A DNA stretch of 64,000 nt from Streptomyces sp. NBC_00448 (GCF_036014115.1 NZ_CP107913.1:2979001-3043000); one strand, 5' to 3'; numbered from the stretch's first letter, positions 52,992 to 62,516 are shown. The notes: generated from the sequence alone by a model not told the origin. Translations and numbers: made by a program.

Positions 52992-53567
52992 TTACGAAAC
53001 GTTGACCCCGAAGTCTAGGGCGATACCGCGCAGGCCCGAGGCATACCCCTGGCCTACTGCACGGAACTTCCACTCGCCGCCGTACCGGTACAGCTCGCCG
53101 AAGATCATCGCCGTCTCGGTCGAGGCGTCCTCGGTGAGGTCGTAGCGGGCCAGCTCGACGCCGTCGGACTGGTTGAGCACGCGGATGTAGGCGTCGCTGA
53201 CCTGGCCGAAGGTCTGCAGCCGGGCGTCGGCGTCGTAGATCGAGACGGGGAAGACGACCTTGTCGACGGTGGCCGGCACCTTCGTCAGGTCGACCAGGAT
53301 CGTCTCGTCGTCACCGCCGCTGCCGCCGGTGAGGTCGTCGCCGGTGTGCTCGACGGAGCCCTCCGGGCTCTTCAGATTGTTGTAGAAGACGAAGTACTCG
53401 TCCCCCAGCACCCGGCCGCCGGAGCACAGCAGCGCGCTGGCGTCCAGGTCGAAGTCGGCACCGGTGGTCGAACGGGCCCTCCAGCCGAGGCCGATCTGCA
53501 CCTGGGTGAGATTCGGCGCGGCCTTGGACAGGGAGACGTTGCCCCCCTTGGCGAGCGTGACGCCCAT
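52992..53567 (-). CDS. terD: TerD-family stress protein
   Basis: A canonical 191-residue Ter[93 protein letters not shown]. The acidic Ca2+-binding residues are intact. It follows a near-identical paralogue by 47 bases and precedes the TerC-like gene, forming the core ter unit. Confidence 0.95.
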   Translation of the reverse strand: MGVTLAKGGNVSLSKAAPNLTQVQIGLGWRARSTTGADFDLDASALLCSGGRVLGDEYFVFYNNLKSPEGSVEHTGDDLTGGSGGDDETILVDLTKVPATVDKVVFPVSIYDADARLQTFGQVSDAYIRVLNQSDGVELARYDLTEDASTETAMIFGELYRYGGEWKFRAVGQGYASGLRGIALDFGVNVS

Positions 53568-53614
53568 CGTGGTCCTTTCCCCCTCAAACGTGGTGGTGGG
53601 CAGCGTGCCGGCGA

Positions 53615-54190
53615 TCAGACGTTGACGCCGAAGTCCTGGGCGATGCCGCGCAGGCCCGAGGCGTATCCCTGGCCGATCGCGCGGAACTTCCACTCCGCGC
53701 CGTGCCGGTACAGCTCGCCGAAGACCATCGCCGTCTCGGTCGAGGCGTCCTCGGTGAGGTCGTAACGGGCCAGCTCGGCGCCGTCCGCCGCGTTGACCAC
53801 GCGGATGTAGGCGTTGCGCACCTGGCCGAAGCTCTGCTGGCGCGGCTCGGCGTCGTAGATGGACACCGGGAAGACGATCTTCGCCACGTTCGCCGGCACG
53901 GTGGCCAGGCTGACGTTGATCACCTCGTCGTCGCCCTCGCCCTCACCGGTGAGGTTGTCGCCGGTGTGCTCGACCGAGCCGTCCGGGCTCTTGAGGTTGT
54001 TGAAGAAGACGAAGTGCTGGTCGGAAAGGACCTTGCCCTGCTCGTCGGTGAGCAGCGCGCTCGCGTCGAGGTCGAAGTCGCTGCCGGTGGTGGTGCGGGC
54101 GTCCCAGCCCAGACCGACGACGACCGCCGTGAGGTTCGGCGCCTCCTTGGTCAGCGAGACGTTGCCACCCTTGCTGAGGCTGACTCCCAC
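53615..54190 (-). CDS. terD: TerD-family stress protein
   Basis: A 191-residue TerD paralogue of the next gene: [56 protein letters not shown], ending [10 protein letters not shown]. Calcium-binding acidic residues are present. GTG 54190 follows AGGAGG. The SigR-like promoter at 54258-54285 probably drives it and the following terD and TerC-like genes. Confidence 0.95.
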   Translation of the reverse strand: MGVSLSKGGNVSLTKEAPNLTAVVVGLGWDARTTTGSDFDLDASALLTDEQGKVLSDQHFVFFNNLKSPDGSVEHTGDNLTGEGEGDDEVINVSLATVPANVAKIVFPVSIYDAEPRQQSFGQVRNAYIRVVNAADGAELARYDLTEDASTETAMVFGELYRHGAEWKFRAIGQGYASGLRGIAQDFGVNV

Positions 54191-54257
54191 GAGTCCTCCT
54201 GTCGTTTCCCCGCCCGTCGGTGCGGTGTGGGTCGTTGTGTGCTGCGCTTGCTGGATC

Positions 54258-54285
54258 AACGTCCAGAGCTTAGTGACCCGTTCCC
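54258..54285 (-). promoter_or_regulatory. SigR-type promoter candidate for the terD pair
   Basis: On the minus strand GGGAAC (54280-54285), an 18-base spacer and CGTT (54258-54261) match the Streptomyces SigR-like pattern (GGAAT-N18/19-GTT) with one change. The predicted transcription start is ~60 bases before the first terD. It would place the Ter unit under thiol-oxidative stress control. Confidence 0.45.
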
Positions 54286-54291
54286 GATTGG

Positions 54292-54750
54292 CTACAGCGC
54301 GGACAGCGCTTTCGCGTACTGGCCGAGATCACGCGCGTCCGGCAGGCCGTTCACCACGGTCCACCGCACCATGCCCTGCCGGTCGATCACGAAAGTGCCG
54401 CGCAGCGCGCAGCCCTTCTCCTCGGCGAAGACGCCGTAGGCGCGGGAAACCGTTCCATGCGGCCAGAAGTCGCTCAGCAGCGGGAAGTCCAGACCCTCGG
54501 CGTCGGAGAAGGCGCGCAGTGCGTGCATGGAGTCGCAGGACACCGCGAGCACCTGGTTGCGCTCGTTCTGGAACGAGGCCAACTCGTTCTGGATCGCCTG
54601 GAGTTCGCCCGAGCACACGCTGGTGAACGCGAACGGGAAGAAGATCAGCAGGACGTTCTTGACGCCCCGGAAGTCGTCCAGGGCGACGGTGCGGCCGTGC
54701 TGATCCTTCAGCCGCAGATCAGGTGCGGGTCCGCCCGCGTCGATCGGCAT
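54292..54750 (-). CDS. AhpE-like peroxiredoxin
   Basis: A 152-residue thiol peroxidase. The active-site segment is [14 protein letters not shown] with peroxidatic Cys46 and Thr43. Arg117 (ALRGTFVID) is the conserved catalytic Arg. Other cysteines at 72 and 114 are not at the usual resolving position, so it is probably 1-Cys or AhpE-like. It reduces peroxides using a low-molecular-weight thiol or redoxin. ATG 54750 has CAGGGAG upstream. It is adjacent to the SigR-like promoter but upstream of it. Confidence 0.9.
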   Translation of the reverse strand: MPIDAGGPAPDLRLKDQHGRTVALDDFRGVKNVLLIFFPFAFTSVCSGELQAIQNELASFQNERNQVLAVSCDSMHALRAFSDAEGLDFPLLSDFWPHGTVSRAYGVFAEEKGCALRGTFVIDRQGMVRWTVVNGLPDARDLGQYAKALSAL

Positions 54751-54781
54751 GAAAACGGCTCCCTGCGCCAAGCGGACATGA

Positions 54782-54831
54782 GGTTCCCCACGCCCCGGGT
54801 GCGGCCGTGCCTACCCGGGGCGCGGGGAACC
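54782..54831. terminator. hairpin terminator after the DUF3052 gene
   Basis: Arms GGTTCCCCACGCCCCGGGT (54782-54800) and ACCCGGGGCGCGGGGAACC (54813-54831) pair at 18 of 19 positions around a 12-base loop, in the gap between the DUF3052 stop and the peroxiredoxin start (both minus strand). Confidence 0.8.
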
Positions 54832-54900
54832 GCGCGACAAGCCACGACGGCGGCGCGGCCGGAAACGGACCGCGACCGACTACGGCGCGATCCGTCCCGC

Positions 54901-55341
54901 CTACCGCTTGCCGGCTTTGGCCGCCTTCGGGGTCACCAGACGGCTGCCCGTCCAGTCCTTCGCCGCGTTGACACTGCTGGTCTGGGCCAGGCCGGCAGTC
55001 TGCGCCGCTTCGCCGATCTCGCTCGGCTCCACGTGGCCGTCACGCCCGGTCTTCGGGGTCATGAGCCAGATCGGGGCGCCGGGGTCGATCGTCGACGTGG
55101 CGTCGACGAGCGCGTCGGTGAGGTCGCCGTCGTCCTCGCGGAACCACAGCAGGACGGCGTCGGGCACGTCGTCGTACTCCTCGTCGGCGAGCTCCTCACC
55201 CGTGAGCTCCTCGATCCCCTCACGGAGCTCCTGGTCGCAATCCTCGTCGTACCCGAGCTCCTGGACCACCTGTCCGGGCTCGAAACCAAGCCGGCTCGCC
55301 GGGTTGGTCCGCTCCTCCGCGTGGTCCGCGGTCGCGCTCAC
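54901..55341 (-). CDS. DUF3052 family protein
   Basis: A 146-residue acidic protein with the DUF3052 signature: RLGFEPGQVVQELGYDEDCD, LTGEELADEEYDDVPDAVLLWFREDDGDLTD and IWLMTPKTGRDGHVEPSEI. The C-terminus is Lys/Ala-rich. GTG 55341 has AGGAGG upstream. In Streptomyces this gene is found next to aceE, as here, in the opposite direction. Function unknown. Confidence 0.9.
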   Translation of the reverse strand: MSATADHAEERTNPASRLGFEPGQVVQELGYDEDCDQELREGIEELTGEELADEEYDDVPDAVLLWFREDDGDLTDALVDATSTIDPGAPIWLMTPKTGRDGHVEPSEIGEAAQTAGLAQTSSVNAAKDWTGSRLVTPKAAKAGKR

Positions 55342-55606
55342 GCTTTGCCTCCTGTCATGGGCACAGATTTCGTGCGGGTCTTCATGGTCTGTATGTGCCC
55401 GCGACGGTGCGAGCTTATTGGCGGTAGTCCACACGGGCGGGGCGGATCGCGCAAGTACCCGCCGTACGAGACCGTCGAAACGGTGACGATTCGACCGTCT
55501 TCATGGCAAGTTCCCCGCTTCACCGCCGCCCTGCGCACTCTCCCATGGTGACGCAGATCACGGACATCTGCCGGGGTTGCCCGTTTTGCAGAGTGTTGGC
55601 ACCGCG

Positions 55607-55626
55607 AGTCGGTCGTACGTCCGACT
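55607..55626. promoter_or_regulatory. 20-bp palindrome in the aceE upstream region
   Basis: AGTCGGTCGTACGTCCGACT is a near-perfect palindrome (18 of 20 positions) located just before a TAGAGT -10-like element (55632-55637). The 449-base divergent gap 55342-55790 also holds a smaller hairpin ACCGT-CGAA-ACGGT (55471-55484). These are the only evident sites in the gap; the palindrome is the best candidate operator for pyruvate dehydrogenase control. Confidence 0.5.
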
Positions 55627-55790
55627 GGGCGTAGAGTTCGGATTTGGCCGCCCACCTGGGGTTACCGCCCGGTAGAGATGACGTATCGAACGGCCTCGGT
55701 ACACGATGGACGCGGCGCGCGCCGCCGTCGGCGGCCACTCCATCACGTCCAGAAACTTCCCGTAGCAGTCCTAGTGAGCGAAGGAACAGC

Positions 55791-58538
55791 GTGGCTTCCG
55801 GATCAGATCGCAACCCGATCATCATTGGCGGCCTTCCCAGCCAGGTCCCGGATTTCGATCCCGAGGAGACGGCGGAATGGCTCGACTCGCTCGACGCGGC
55901 CATCGACGAGCGGGGCCGGGAGCGCGCCCGCTACCTGATGCTCCGCCTGATCGAACGGGCCCGCGAGAAGCGTGTCGCGGTCCCCGAGATGCGCAGCAGC
56001 GACTACGTCAACACCATCGCCACCAAGGACGAACCGTTCTTCCCCGGCAATGAGGAGATCGAGCGCAAGATCCTCAACGCCACCCGGTGGAACGCCGCGG
56101 TGATGGTCTCGCGCGCCCAGCGCCCCGGCATCGGGGTCGGCGGCCACATCGCGACCTTCGCCTCCTCGGCGTCGCTGTACGACGTGGGCTTCAACCACTT
56201 CTTCCGTGGCAAGGACGACGGCCTCGGCGGTGACCAGGTCTTCTTCCAGGGCCACGCCTCGCCGGGCATCTACGCGCGCGCGTTCCTGCTCGACCGGCTC
56301 ACCGAGGCGCAGCTCGACGCGTTCCGGCAGGAGAAGTCGAAGGCCCCCGACGGCCTGTCCAGCTACCCGCACCCGCGGCTGATGCCGGACTTCTGGGAGT
56401 TCCCGACCGTGTCCATGGGCCTCGGCCCGCTCGGCGCGATCTACCAGGCCCGGATGAACCGCTACATGGAGGCGCGCGGCATCGCCGACACCTCCAAGTC
56501 GCACGTGTGGGCGTTCCTCGGCGACGGCGAGATGGACGAGCCGGAGTCGCTGGGCCAGCTGTCCATCGCCGCCCGCGAGGGCCTGGACAACCTGACCTTC
56601 GTGGTCAACTGCAACCTCCAGCGGCTCGACGGCCCGGTGCGCGGCAACGGCAAGATCATCCAGGAGCTGGAGTCGCAGTTCCGCGGCGCCGGCTGGAACG
56701 TCATCAAGCTGGTCTGGGACCGCTCCTGGGACCCGCTGCTGGCCCAGGACCGCGACGGCCTGCTGGTCAACAAGATGAACACCACCCCGGACGGCCAGTT
56801 CCAGACGTACGCCACCGAGACCGGCGCGTACATCCGCGAGCACTTCTTCGGCAGCGACCAGCGGCTGCGCAAGATGGTCGAGGACCTCACCGACGAGCAG
56901 ATCCTGCACCTCGGGCGCGGCGGGCACGACCACCGCAAGGTCTTCGCCGCCTACACCGCGGCCCTGGCGCACAAGGGCCAGCCGACCGTGATCCTCGCCC
57001 AGACCATCAAGGGCTGGACGCTGGGCCCGAACTTCGAGGGCCGCAACGCGACCCACCAGATGAAGAAGCTCACCGTCGACGACCTCAAGCGCTTCCGGGA
57101 CCGGCTGCACCTGCCGATCACCGACCAGCGGCTCGACGAGGGCTACCCGCCGTACTACCACCCCGGCCGGGACTCCGAGGAGATCCAGTACATGCACGAC
57201 CACCGCAAGGCGTGCGGTGGCTACGTACCGACCCGGATCGTCCGCGCCAAGCCGCTGCCGCTGCCGGAGGACAAGGTGTACGCGGCGGCGAGGAAGGGCT
57301 CCGGCCAGCAGTCGATCGCCACCACGATGGCGTTCGTCCGCATCCTGAAGGACCTGATGCGGGACAAGGAGATCGGCAAGCGGTTCGTGCTGATCGCCCC
57401 GGACGAGTACCGCACCTTCGGCATGGACGCGTTCTTCCCGAGCGCGAAGATCTACAACCCGCTCGGCCAGCAGTACGAGTCGGTCGACCGCGAACTGCTG
57501 CTCGCCTACAAGGAGTCGCCGACCGGCCAGATGCTGCACGACGGCATCTCCGAGGCGGGCTGCACCGCGTCGCTGATCGCCGCGGGCTCGGCGTACGCCA
57601 CCCACGGCGAGCCGCTGATCCCGGTCTACGTCTTCTACTCGATGTTCGGTTTCCAGCGCACCGGCGACCAGTTCTGGCAGATGGCCGACCAGCTCGCGCG
57701 CGGCTTCGTGCTCGGCGCGACGGCCGGCCGGACCACCCTGACGGGTGAAGGTCTCCAGCACGCCGACGGCCACTCCCATCTGCTGGCCTCCACCAACCCG
57801 GCCTGTGTCGCCTACGACCCCGCGTACGGCTTCGAGATCGCGCACATCGTCAAGGACGGCCTGCGCCGGATGTACGGCGAGACCGCGGACGGCAAGCCCG
57901 GCGAGGACGTCTTCTACTACCTCACGGTCTACAACGAGCCGATCCAGCACCCGGCCGAGCCCGCCGACGTGGACGTCGAGGGCATCCTCAAGGGCGTGCA
58001 CCGGTTCCAGCCGGGCAGCGCGGGCGAGATCCCGGCGCAGATCCTCGCGTCCGGTGTGGCGGTGCCGTGGGCGCTGGAGGCCCAGCGCATCCTCGCGGAG
58101 GAGTGGAACGTGCGCGCCGACGTCTGGTCGGCCACCTCCTGGAACGAGCTGCGCCGCGAGGCCGTGGCGGTCGAGGAGCACAACCTGCTGCACCCCGAGG
58201 AGGAGCAGCGGGTGCCGTGGGTGACCCGCAAGCTGTCCGGGGCACAGGGGCCGTTCGTGGCCGTGTCGGACTGGATGCGTTCGGTGCCGGACCAGATCGC
58301 CCGCTGGGTGCCGGGGCGGTACACCTCGCTCGGCGCGGACGGTTTCGGCTTCGCCGACACGCGGGGGGCGGCGCGCCGCTTCTTCCACATCGACGCGCAG
58401 TCGGTGGTGCTGGCGGTGCTCACCGAGCTGGCTGCCGACGGGAAGGTCGATCGCTCGGCGCTCAAGCAGGCGGTGGACCGCTACCAGCTGCTGGACGCCT
58501 CCGCGGCCCACCCGGGCGCGGCAGGCGGCGACGCGTAG
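55791..58538 (+). CDS. aceE: pyruvate dehydrogenase E1, homodimeric type
   Basis: A 915-residue thiamine diphosphate enzyme, the full length of AceE-type E1. It decarboxylates pyruvate in the pyruvate dehydrogenase complex. Signatures are [24 protein letters not shown], the ThDP/Mg motif [14 protein letters not shown] with [41 protein letters not shown], and in the transketolase-like domain FRT-type segments ([31 protein letters not shown]). GTG 55791 has GAAGGA upstream. It is followed by a terminator and is probably monocistronic. Confidence 0.97.
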   Translation: MASGSDRNPIIIGGLPSQVPDFDPEETAEWLDSLDAAIDERGRERARYLMLRLIERAREKRVAVPEMRSSDYVNTIATKDEPFFPGNEEIERKILNATRWNAAVMVSRAQRPGIGVGGHIATFASSASLYDVGFNHFFRGKDDGLGGDQVFFQGHASPGIYARAFLLDRLTEAQLDAFRQEKSKAPDGLSSYPHPRLMPDFWEFPTVSMGLGPLGAIYQARMNRYMEARGIADTSKSHVWAFLGDGEMDEPESLGQLSIAAREGLDNLTFVVNCNLQRLDGPVRGNGKIIQELESQFRGAGWNVIKLVWDRSWDPLLAQDRDGLLVNKMNTTPDGQFQTYATETGAYIREHFFGSDQRLRKMVEDLTDEQILHLGRGGHDHRKVFAAYTAALAHKGQPTVILAQTIKGWTLGPNFEGRNATHQMKKLTVDDLKRFRDRLHLPITDQRLDEGYPPYYHPGRDSEEIQYMHDHRKACGGYVPTRIVRAKPLPLPEDKVYAAARKGSGQQSIATTMAFVRILKDLMRDKEIGKRFVLIAPDEYRTFGMDAFFPSAKIYNPLGQQYESVDRELLLAYKESPTGQMLHDGISEAGCTASLIAAGSAYATHGEPLIPVYVFYSMFGFQRTGDQFWQMADQLARGFVLGATAGRTTLTGEGLQHADGHSHLLASTNPACVAYDPAYGFEIAHIVKDGLRRMYGETADGKPGEDVFYYLTVYNEPIQHPAEPADVDVEGILKGVHRFQPGSAGEIPAQILASGVAVPWALEAQRILAEEWNVRADVWSATSWNELRREAVAVEEHNLLHPEEEQRVPWVTRKLSGAQGPFVAVSDWMRSVPDQIARWVPGRYTSLGADGFGFADTRGAARRFFHIDAQSVVLAVLTELAADGKVDRSALKQAVDRYQLLDASAAHPGAAGGDA

Positions 58539-58568
58539 CGCTGCGCTGCGCTCTGCGGTCACCGAGAC

Positions 58569-58612
58569 CACGGGCGGGCCCGCACCGGTTCTTCCGGGGC
58601 GGGCCCGCCGTG
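58569..58612 (+). terminator. terminator downstream of aceE
   Basis: CACGGGCGGGCCCGC (58569-58583) pairs with GCGGGCCCGCCGTG (58599-58612) with one bulged base, 30 bases after the aceE stop. A run of nine or more G follows. Confidence 0.75.
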
Positions 58613-58757
58613 CGTTGGGGGGGGGTGACGGGAGTGCCCGGGCCACCCGTGCGGGAGGGGAGGTGCTGGGCCGGGGGAGGCACGGGGTGGGCGCGGCGAG
58701 GGTGGTGCCAAGGAACCGTGGGCGGTGTGCCGTAGCATCCCGGACGAACCGTAGGAA

Positions 58758-60161
58758 GTGACCGCAGCCCGTACATCCCCCGGGACGGAGCCCGCAAGGC
58801 ATGAGCGAGTGACGCTGCCGCCCGCACGGACGGGCACGCTGTCCCCGAGTGGTGGGCGCCCGGTCAGGGGTCCGCACGGACGGGTCGCCGTGCCCGCGAG
58901 CCGGGCGCCGAGGGACGCGCCCGTGGGCGTGTGGGCGCCGGCGGGCGGGCGGGGACGGCGCACCAGGGAGCGGAGGCGCCAGGGGCTCCCGGGCGGGGCG
59001 CGTCCGCTGGTGGCCCTGGCGGTCATCCTCGTGCTGCTGGCGACCACCGGGTGGACGGCCACGCTGTCGCCGCGCGCGGCGAAGGACGCGATGGCCGCCG
59101 CGCTCGCCGCGTGGACCCACGGCACCGTCGGCGCCCGACGGCTGCCGGACCCGGACGCGCCGCCCGGCGCCGTCGCCCGCTTCTTCGCCTCGCTCACCGG
59201 CGCCCAACGGCTCGGCCTGGCCCGGCGCTATCCCCTGGTCGTCGGCAACCTCGACGGGGTCGACCCGGCCCTGCGCTACGGCGCCAACCGGCTGGCGCTG
59301 ACCCGGCAGCGGGCCGCCGCCCTCGCCGACAAGCACAGCGACGCGCTCACCCCGGTCGGCCGCGCCGCCATGACCGAGCTCGCCGACCGCTACACGTCCC
59401 TGCTCGCCGGGCACCGGCAGATCCTCGCCTTCGACCCGACCGGCGACGGCCACATCGCCGAGGTGCTCGGCGACCTGCGCACCGCGACCCACGTCGCGGT
59501 GGTCGTCCCCGGCGTCGCCACCGACCTGGCCGACTTCGAGCGGGACGACGCCAAGCGGTACGCCGCCACCGCCGGCATGGCCCGCGCGCTGTACGGCGCC
59601 GAACGGCTCGACCGGCCGGACGCCCGCACCGCGGTGATCGCCTGGGCGGGCTACACCGCCCCGGACGGCCTCGGCCTGGAAGCCTCCACCGGCACCCTCG
59701 CCGCCCGTGGCGCGGTCCGGCTCGAATCGCTCCTCGCCGCGCTCCCCCGCCGCCGCGACGTGGCGCTGTTCTGCCACTCCTACGGTTCGGTGCTGTGCGG
59801 GCTGGCCGCTCCGCACCTGCCGCCCGGCCGGGTCCGCGACATCGCCGTCATGGGCAGTCCGGGCATGCGTGCCCGCGACGTCGCCGCCCTGCACACCACC
59901 GCGCACGTCTGGGCGGCCCGGGACTCCGGGGACTGGATCGGCGACGTGCCGCACGTGGAGTTCGCCGGGCTCGGCCACGGCCCCGACCCGGTCTCCGGCG
60001 GCTTCGGCGCCCGGGTGATCAGTACCGACGGCGCCGACGGCCACGGCGGCTACTTCGTCCCCGGGACGACCAGCCTCGCCAACTTCGCGGACATCGCCCT
60101 CGGCGACTACTCGGCGATCACCTGCCCCACGGAGAACACCTGCACCAGTGGTCTTGGCTGA
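58758..60161 (+). CDS. DUF1023-type alpha/beta hydrolase, membrane anchored
   Basis: A ~467-residue protein. A basic N-terminal ~85 residues precede one hydrophobic helix (LVALAVILVLLATTGWTATL), giving a probable signal anchor. The C-terminal DUF1023 hydrolase domain has HVAVVVPGVATDLADF and VALFCHSYGSVLCG with the Ser nucleophile; the catalytic His is probably in GADGHGGYF. DUF1023 proteins are actinobacterial esterase-like enzymes of unknown substrate. The start is uncertain: GTG 58758 has AGGA almost adjacent, GTG 58809 is an alternative. Confidence 0.85.
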   Translation: MTAARTSPGTEPARHERVTLPPARTGTLSPSGGRPVRGPHGRVAVPASRAPRDAPVGVWAPAGGRGRRTRERRRQGLPGGARPLVALAVILVLLATTGWTATLSPRAAKDAMAAALAAWTHGTVGARRLPDPDAPPGAVARFFASLTGAQRLGLARRYPLVVGNLDGVDPALRYGANRLALTRQRAAALADKHSDALTPVGRAAMTELADRYTSLLAGHRQILAFDPTGDGHIAEVLGDLRTATHVAVVVPGVATDLADFERDDAKRYAATAGMARALYGAERLDRPDARTAVIAWAGYTAPDGLGLEASTGTLAARGAVRLESLLAALPRRRDVALFCHSYGSVLCGLAAPHLPPGRVRDIAVMGSPGMRARDVAALHTTAHVWAARDSGDWIGDVPHVEFAGLGHGPDPVSGGFGARVISTDGADGHGGYFVPGTTSLANFADIALGDYSAITCPTENTCTSGLG

Positions 60162-60254
60162 GCCGGGCGCGGCCGGGAAAACCCGTCCCCCTTTCGATGA
60201 CGCGCGTAGCGGGTAAGGGGCGCAGTCCGCCGAGGCGGCCATAAGCTGGGCCTT

Positions 60255-60980
60255 ATGGGTGAAGTGCTGGCCGGGAGCAACGCCGTGTGGGAATTCGAAC
60301 CCGACGCCGTGGTGATCCGGTACAGCAGAGGCGTACGAGGCTCCCGACTACTCCAGGCGCTCGGTGAGCGGCGGGTGCCGCACGAGGCGCTGGAGGACGT
60401 GGAGCTGGTGCCCGGCCGCCGCGGCACCGTGGTCCTGCGCGCGACCCCGCACCCCGGCGTCGACCCGCTCATCGAGGTCGCCGGCGGCCAGTTGCGGGAG
60501 AGCGCCGATCCCTACCGGCTGGTGCTGCCCGAGCAGAGCGCCGAACTCGCCGAGGCCGCCCGGGACGACCTGCTGGCCGCCGTTCGCACCGCCGCGGTCA
60601 CCGCGGACCCGCCCGGCGGGCGCTACCTGGTGCCGGCCCCCGCGGTGCCGCGCTCCTTCAAGGCGTACGACGCGAAGGCCACCTTCGACGGCCACGCGGT
60701 CGGCTTCCACTGGTTCCGCACCGGCGCCTCCACCGCGAAGTGGAACTCCGGCGACCAGACCTTCCCCGTTGAGGAGTTGTGCGGCGTCGACTGGCGCTCA
60801 CCGGAGCAGGTCCACGGCCACCTGCGGCTGCTGCTGCGCGACCCGGCCGAGCCGCTGCCCCCCGCCGACCGCGACCCGGCGAGCGTGATCTTCGGGCTCG
60901 GGTACGGCTCGGTGCACGAGTCGCTCCCGTTCGCCGCGGCGGTGCTGGCGGCGATCCGTACCAGCCGCGTCAGGCCGTAG
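60255..60980 (+). CDS. DUF4429 domain protein
   Basis: A 241-residue beta-rich protein with two DUF4429-like halves: VWEFEPDAVVIRYSRGVRGS at the start and FDGHAVGFHWFRTGASTA with EELCGVDWRSPE in the second. It has no signal peptide. Function unknown, though the family is widespread in Streptomyces. ATG 60255. It follows the DUF1023 gene after 93 bases. Confidence 0.88.
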   Translation: MGEVLAGSNAVWEFEPDAVVIRYSRGVRGSRLLQALGERRVPHEALEDVELVPGRRGTVVLRATPHPGVDPLIEVAGGQLRESADPYRLVLPEQSAELAEAARDDLLAAVRTAAVTADPPGGRYLVPAPAVPRSFKAYDAKATFDGHAVGFHWFRTGASTAKWNSGDQTFPVEELCGVDWRSPEQVHGHLRLLLRDPAEPLPPADRDPASVIFGLGYGSVHESLPFAAAVLAAIRTSRVRP

Positions 60981-61019
60981 GACGGGGACGGGGACGGCGG
61001 CGGCGCGGCGGCGCTCCGC

Positions 61020-61481
61020 TCACGCGGTCCGTTCCGGCGCCCGGGAGCAGGCGTAGGTGCTGATCTTGTGGTCCAGCACCGTAAGGGTGTCCTGGAGTTC
61101 GGCGATCCGCCGGACCACGTCCACCCGGGTGGACTCCAGCAGCGCCTGCCGCTCGCCGTACGTGTGGTCGCCGGCCCGCACCATCTCCGCGTACGTCACC
61201 ATGTCCGCGACCGGCATCCCGGTCAGTCGCAGCTTCCCGACGAAGGCGAGCCAGTCCAGGTCCCGGTTGCTGAACCGGCGCTGGCCGGTGTGCGAGCGGT
61301 CCACGTGCGGCATCAGCCCGATCCGCTCGTACCAGCGCAAGGTGTGCGCGCTCAGCCCGGTGAACTCCGCGACCTCGCTGATCGTGTACTGGTCCTGCCC
61401 GTCCGGCCGCAGATGCGTCTCCGGGTCCTCGCAACTCGCTGTGTTGCTCGGCTTGCTCTTCGCCACCTGCACGACCGTCAT
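61020..61481 (-). CDS. MerR-family regulator
   Basis: A 153-residue regulator. The helix-turn-helix is YTISEVAEFTGLSAHTLRWYERIGLM (residues ~32-57), the wing GQRRFSNRDLDWLAFVGKLR, then a dimerising coiled coil (RQALLESTRVDVVRRIAELQ) and a short tail with one Cys. It resembles redox/aldehyde-type MerR regulators (NmlR/AdhR-like). The ATG at 61481 sits directly at the predicted transcription start of its own promoter. Confidence 0.93.
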   Translation of the reverse strand: MTVVQVAKSKPSNTASCEDPETHLRPDGQDQYTISEVAEFTGLSAHTLRWYERIGLMPHVDRSHTGQRRFSNRDLDWLAFVGKLRLTGMPVADMVTYAEMVRAGDHTYGERQALLESTRVDVVRRIAELQDTLTVLDHKISTYACSRAPERTA

Positions 61482-61487
61482 ACCTCT

Positions 61488-61518
61488 TACGCTAAGACCT
61501 TCGAGCGCACTCTAGGCA
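61488..61518 (-). promoter_or_regulatory. MerR-type autoregulatory promoter, 19-bp spacer
   Basis: On the minus strand TTGCCT (61513-61518) and TAGCGT (61488-61493) are separated by 19 bases, the long spacer typical of MerR-activated promoters. The spacer contains the dyad GAGTGCGCTC. The -10 ends only 6 bases before the start codon, so the mRNA should be leaderless. Confidence 0.65.
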
Positions 61519-61576
61519 AGTAAGGAGGGCGCCCCTGGTGGTGAGCGTCTCTTCGCGGAGAGAGCCGCACATATTT

Positions 61577-61686
61577 CAGGGGCGCGTGGGGGCACCTCCC
61601 AGGCGAAGCTCTGGGGGAGAACCGCGCGCGCAACCCGCCACCAGCAGGTGGTCCCGGAACCGACAGAACCCCCCACCCCGTAGGGT
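61577..61686 (+). repeat. dispersed intergenic repeat, copy C
   Basis: Starts CAGGGGCGCGTGGGGGCACC and ends ACCCCGTAGGGT, closely matching copy B. It ends nine bases before the serine hydrolase start codon, so in this copy the repeat replaces the usual promoter/ribosome-site region. Confidence 0.9.
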
Positions 61687-61694
61687 CAGGCCCC

Positions 61695-62516
61695 ATGGAC
61701 AGCTTGGCGATGATCGCGCAATGGCCGGTGCCCAACGCCTCCGCCGGCGTGGTCCGGGCGGACGGCACCGTGGCCGGGTCGTACGGCACCCTCCAGCGGA
61801 GCTACCCCCTGGCGTCGGTGACGAAGCCGCTCGCGGCGTACGCGGTCCTCGTGGCCTGGGAGGAGGGCGTGTTCGAGCTGGACGACCCGGCGGGCCCCGA
61901 GGGCGCGACGGTACGGCACCTGCTCGCCCACGCCTCCGGCCTCGCCTTCGACGCCCCGAAGGTGATGGCCGCCCCCGGCACCCGCCGCATCTACTCGAAC
62001 TCCGGGTTCGAGGCGCTGGGCGAGGCCCTCGCGAAGGCGGCCGGCATCCCGTTCGCGGAGTACGCCCGCCAGGCGGTGCTGGAGCCGCTGGGCATGGCGG
62101 ACACCACGCTGGACGGCTCCCCCGCGGCCGACGGCGTCTCCACCGTCGCGGACCTGCTGAAGTTCGCCGCCGAGGTGCAGGCCCCGCGGCTGCTGCACCC
62201 CTCCACCGTCGCGACCGCGACCTCCGTGGCGTTCCCCGGCCTGAAGGGCGTACTGCCCGGCTACGGCCGCCAGGACCCGAACGACTGGGGCCTGGGCTTC
62301 GAGATCCGCGCCGCCAAGTCCCCGCACTGGACCGGCGCGCTCTCCTCCCCCGCGACTTTCGGCCACTTCGGCCAGTCCGGCACCTTCCTGTGGATCGACC
62401 CGGCCGCGGGCGCGGCCTGCGTGGCGCTGACCGACCGCCCCTTCGGCGAGTGGGCGCTGCCGCTGTGGCCGCGGCTGACCGACGCGGTGCTCAGCGAACT
62501 GCGGGCGGCCGGATGA
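61695..62516 (+). CDS. serine hydrolase, class C beta-lactamase-like
   Basis: A 273-residue penicillin-binding-like serine hydrolase without signal peptide. The active-site motif is LASVTKPLAAYAVL with Ser41 and Lys44, followed by YSNSGFEALG (YxN) and FGHFGQSGTFLWIDP (HxG). Family members include esterases, D-amino peptidases and beta-lactamases; an intracellular esterase is likely. It overlaps the pirin gene by four bases (ATGA), so they are co-translated. Confidence 0.9.
   Translation: MDSLAMIAQWPVPNASAGVVRADGTVAGSYGTLQRSYPLASVTKPLAAYAVLVAWEEGVFELDDPAGPEGATVRHLLAHASGLAFDAPKVMAAPGTRRIYSNSGFEALGEALAKAAGIPFAEYARQAVLEPLGMADTTLDGSPAADGVSTVADLLKFAAEVQAPRLLHPSTVATATSVAFPGLKGVLPGYGRQDPNDWGLGFEIRAAKSPHWTGALSSPATFGHFGQSGTFLWIDPAAGAACVALTDRPFGEWALPLWPRLTDAVLSELRAAG

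Noticed and set aside
55803..60242. 1479-codon minus-strand open frame antisense to aceE
   Set aside because: Antisense shadow of a high-GC gene; composition is Arg/Gly/Val/His-rich without recognisable domains.
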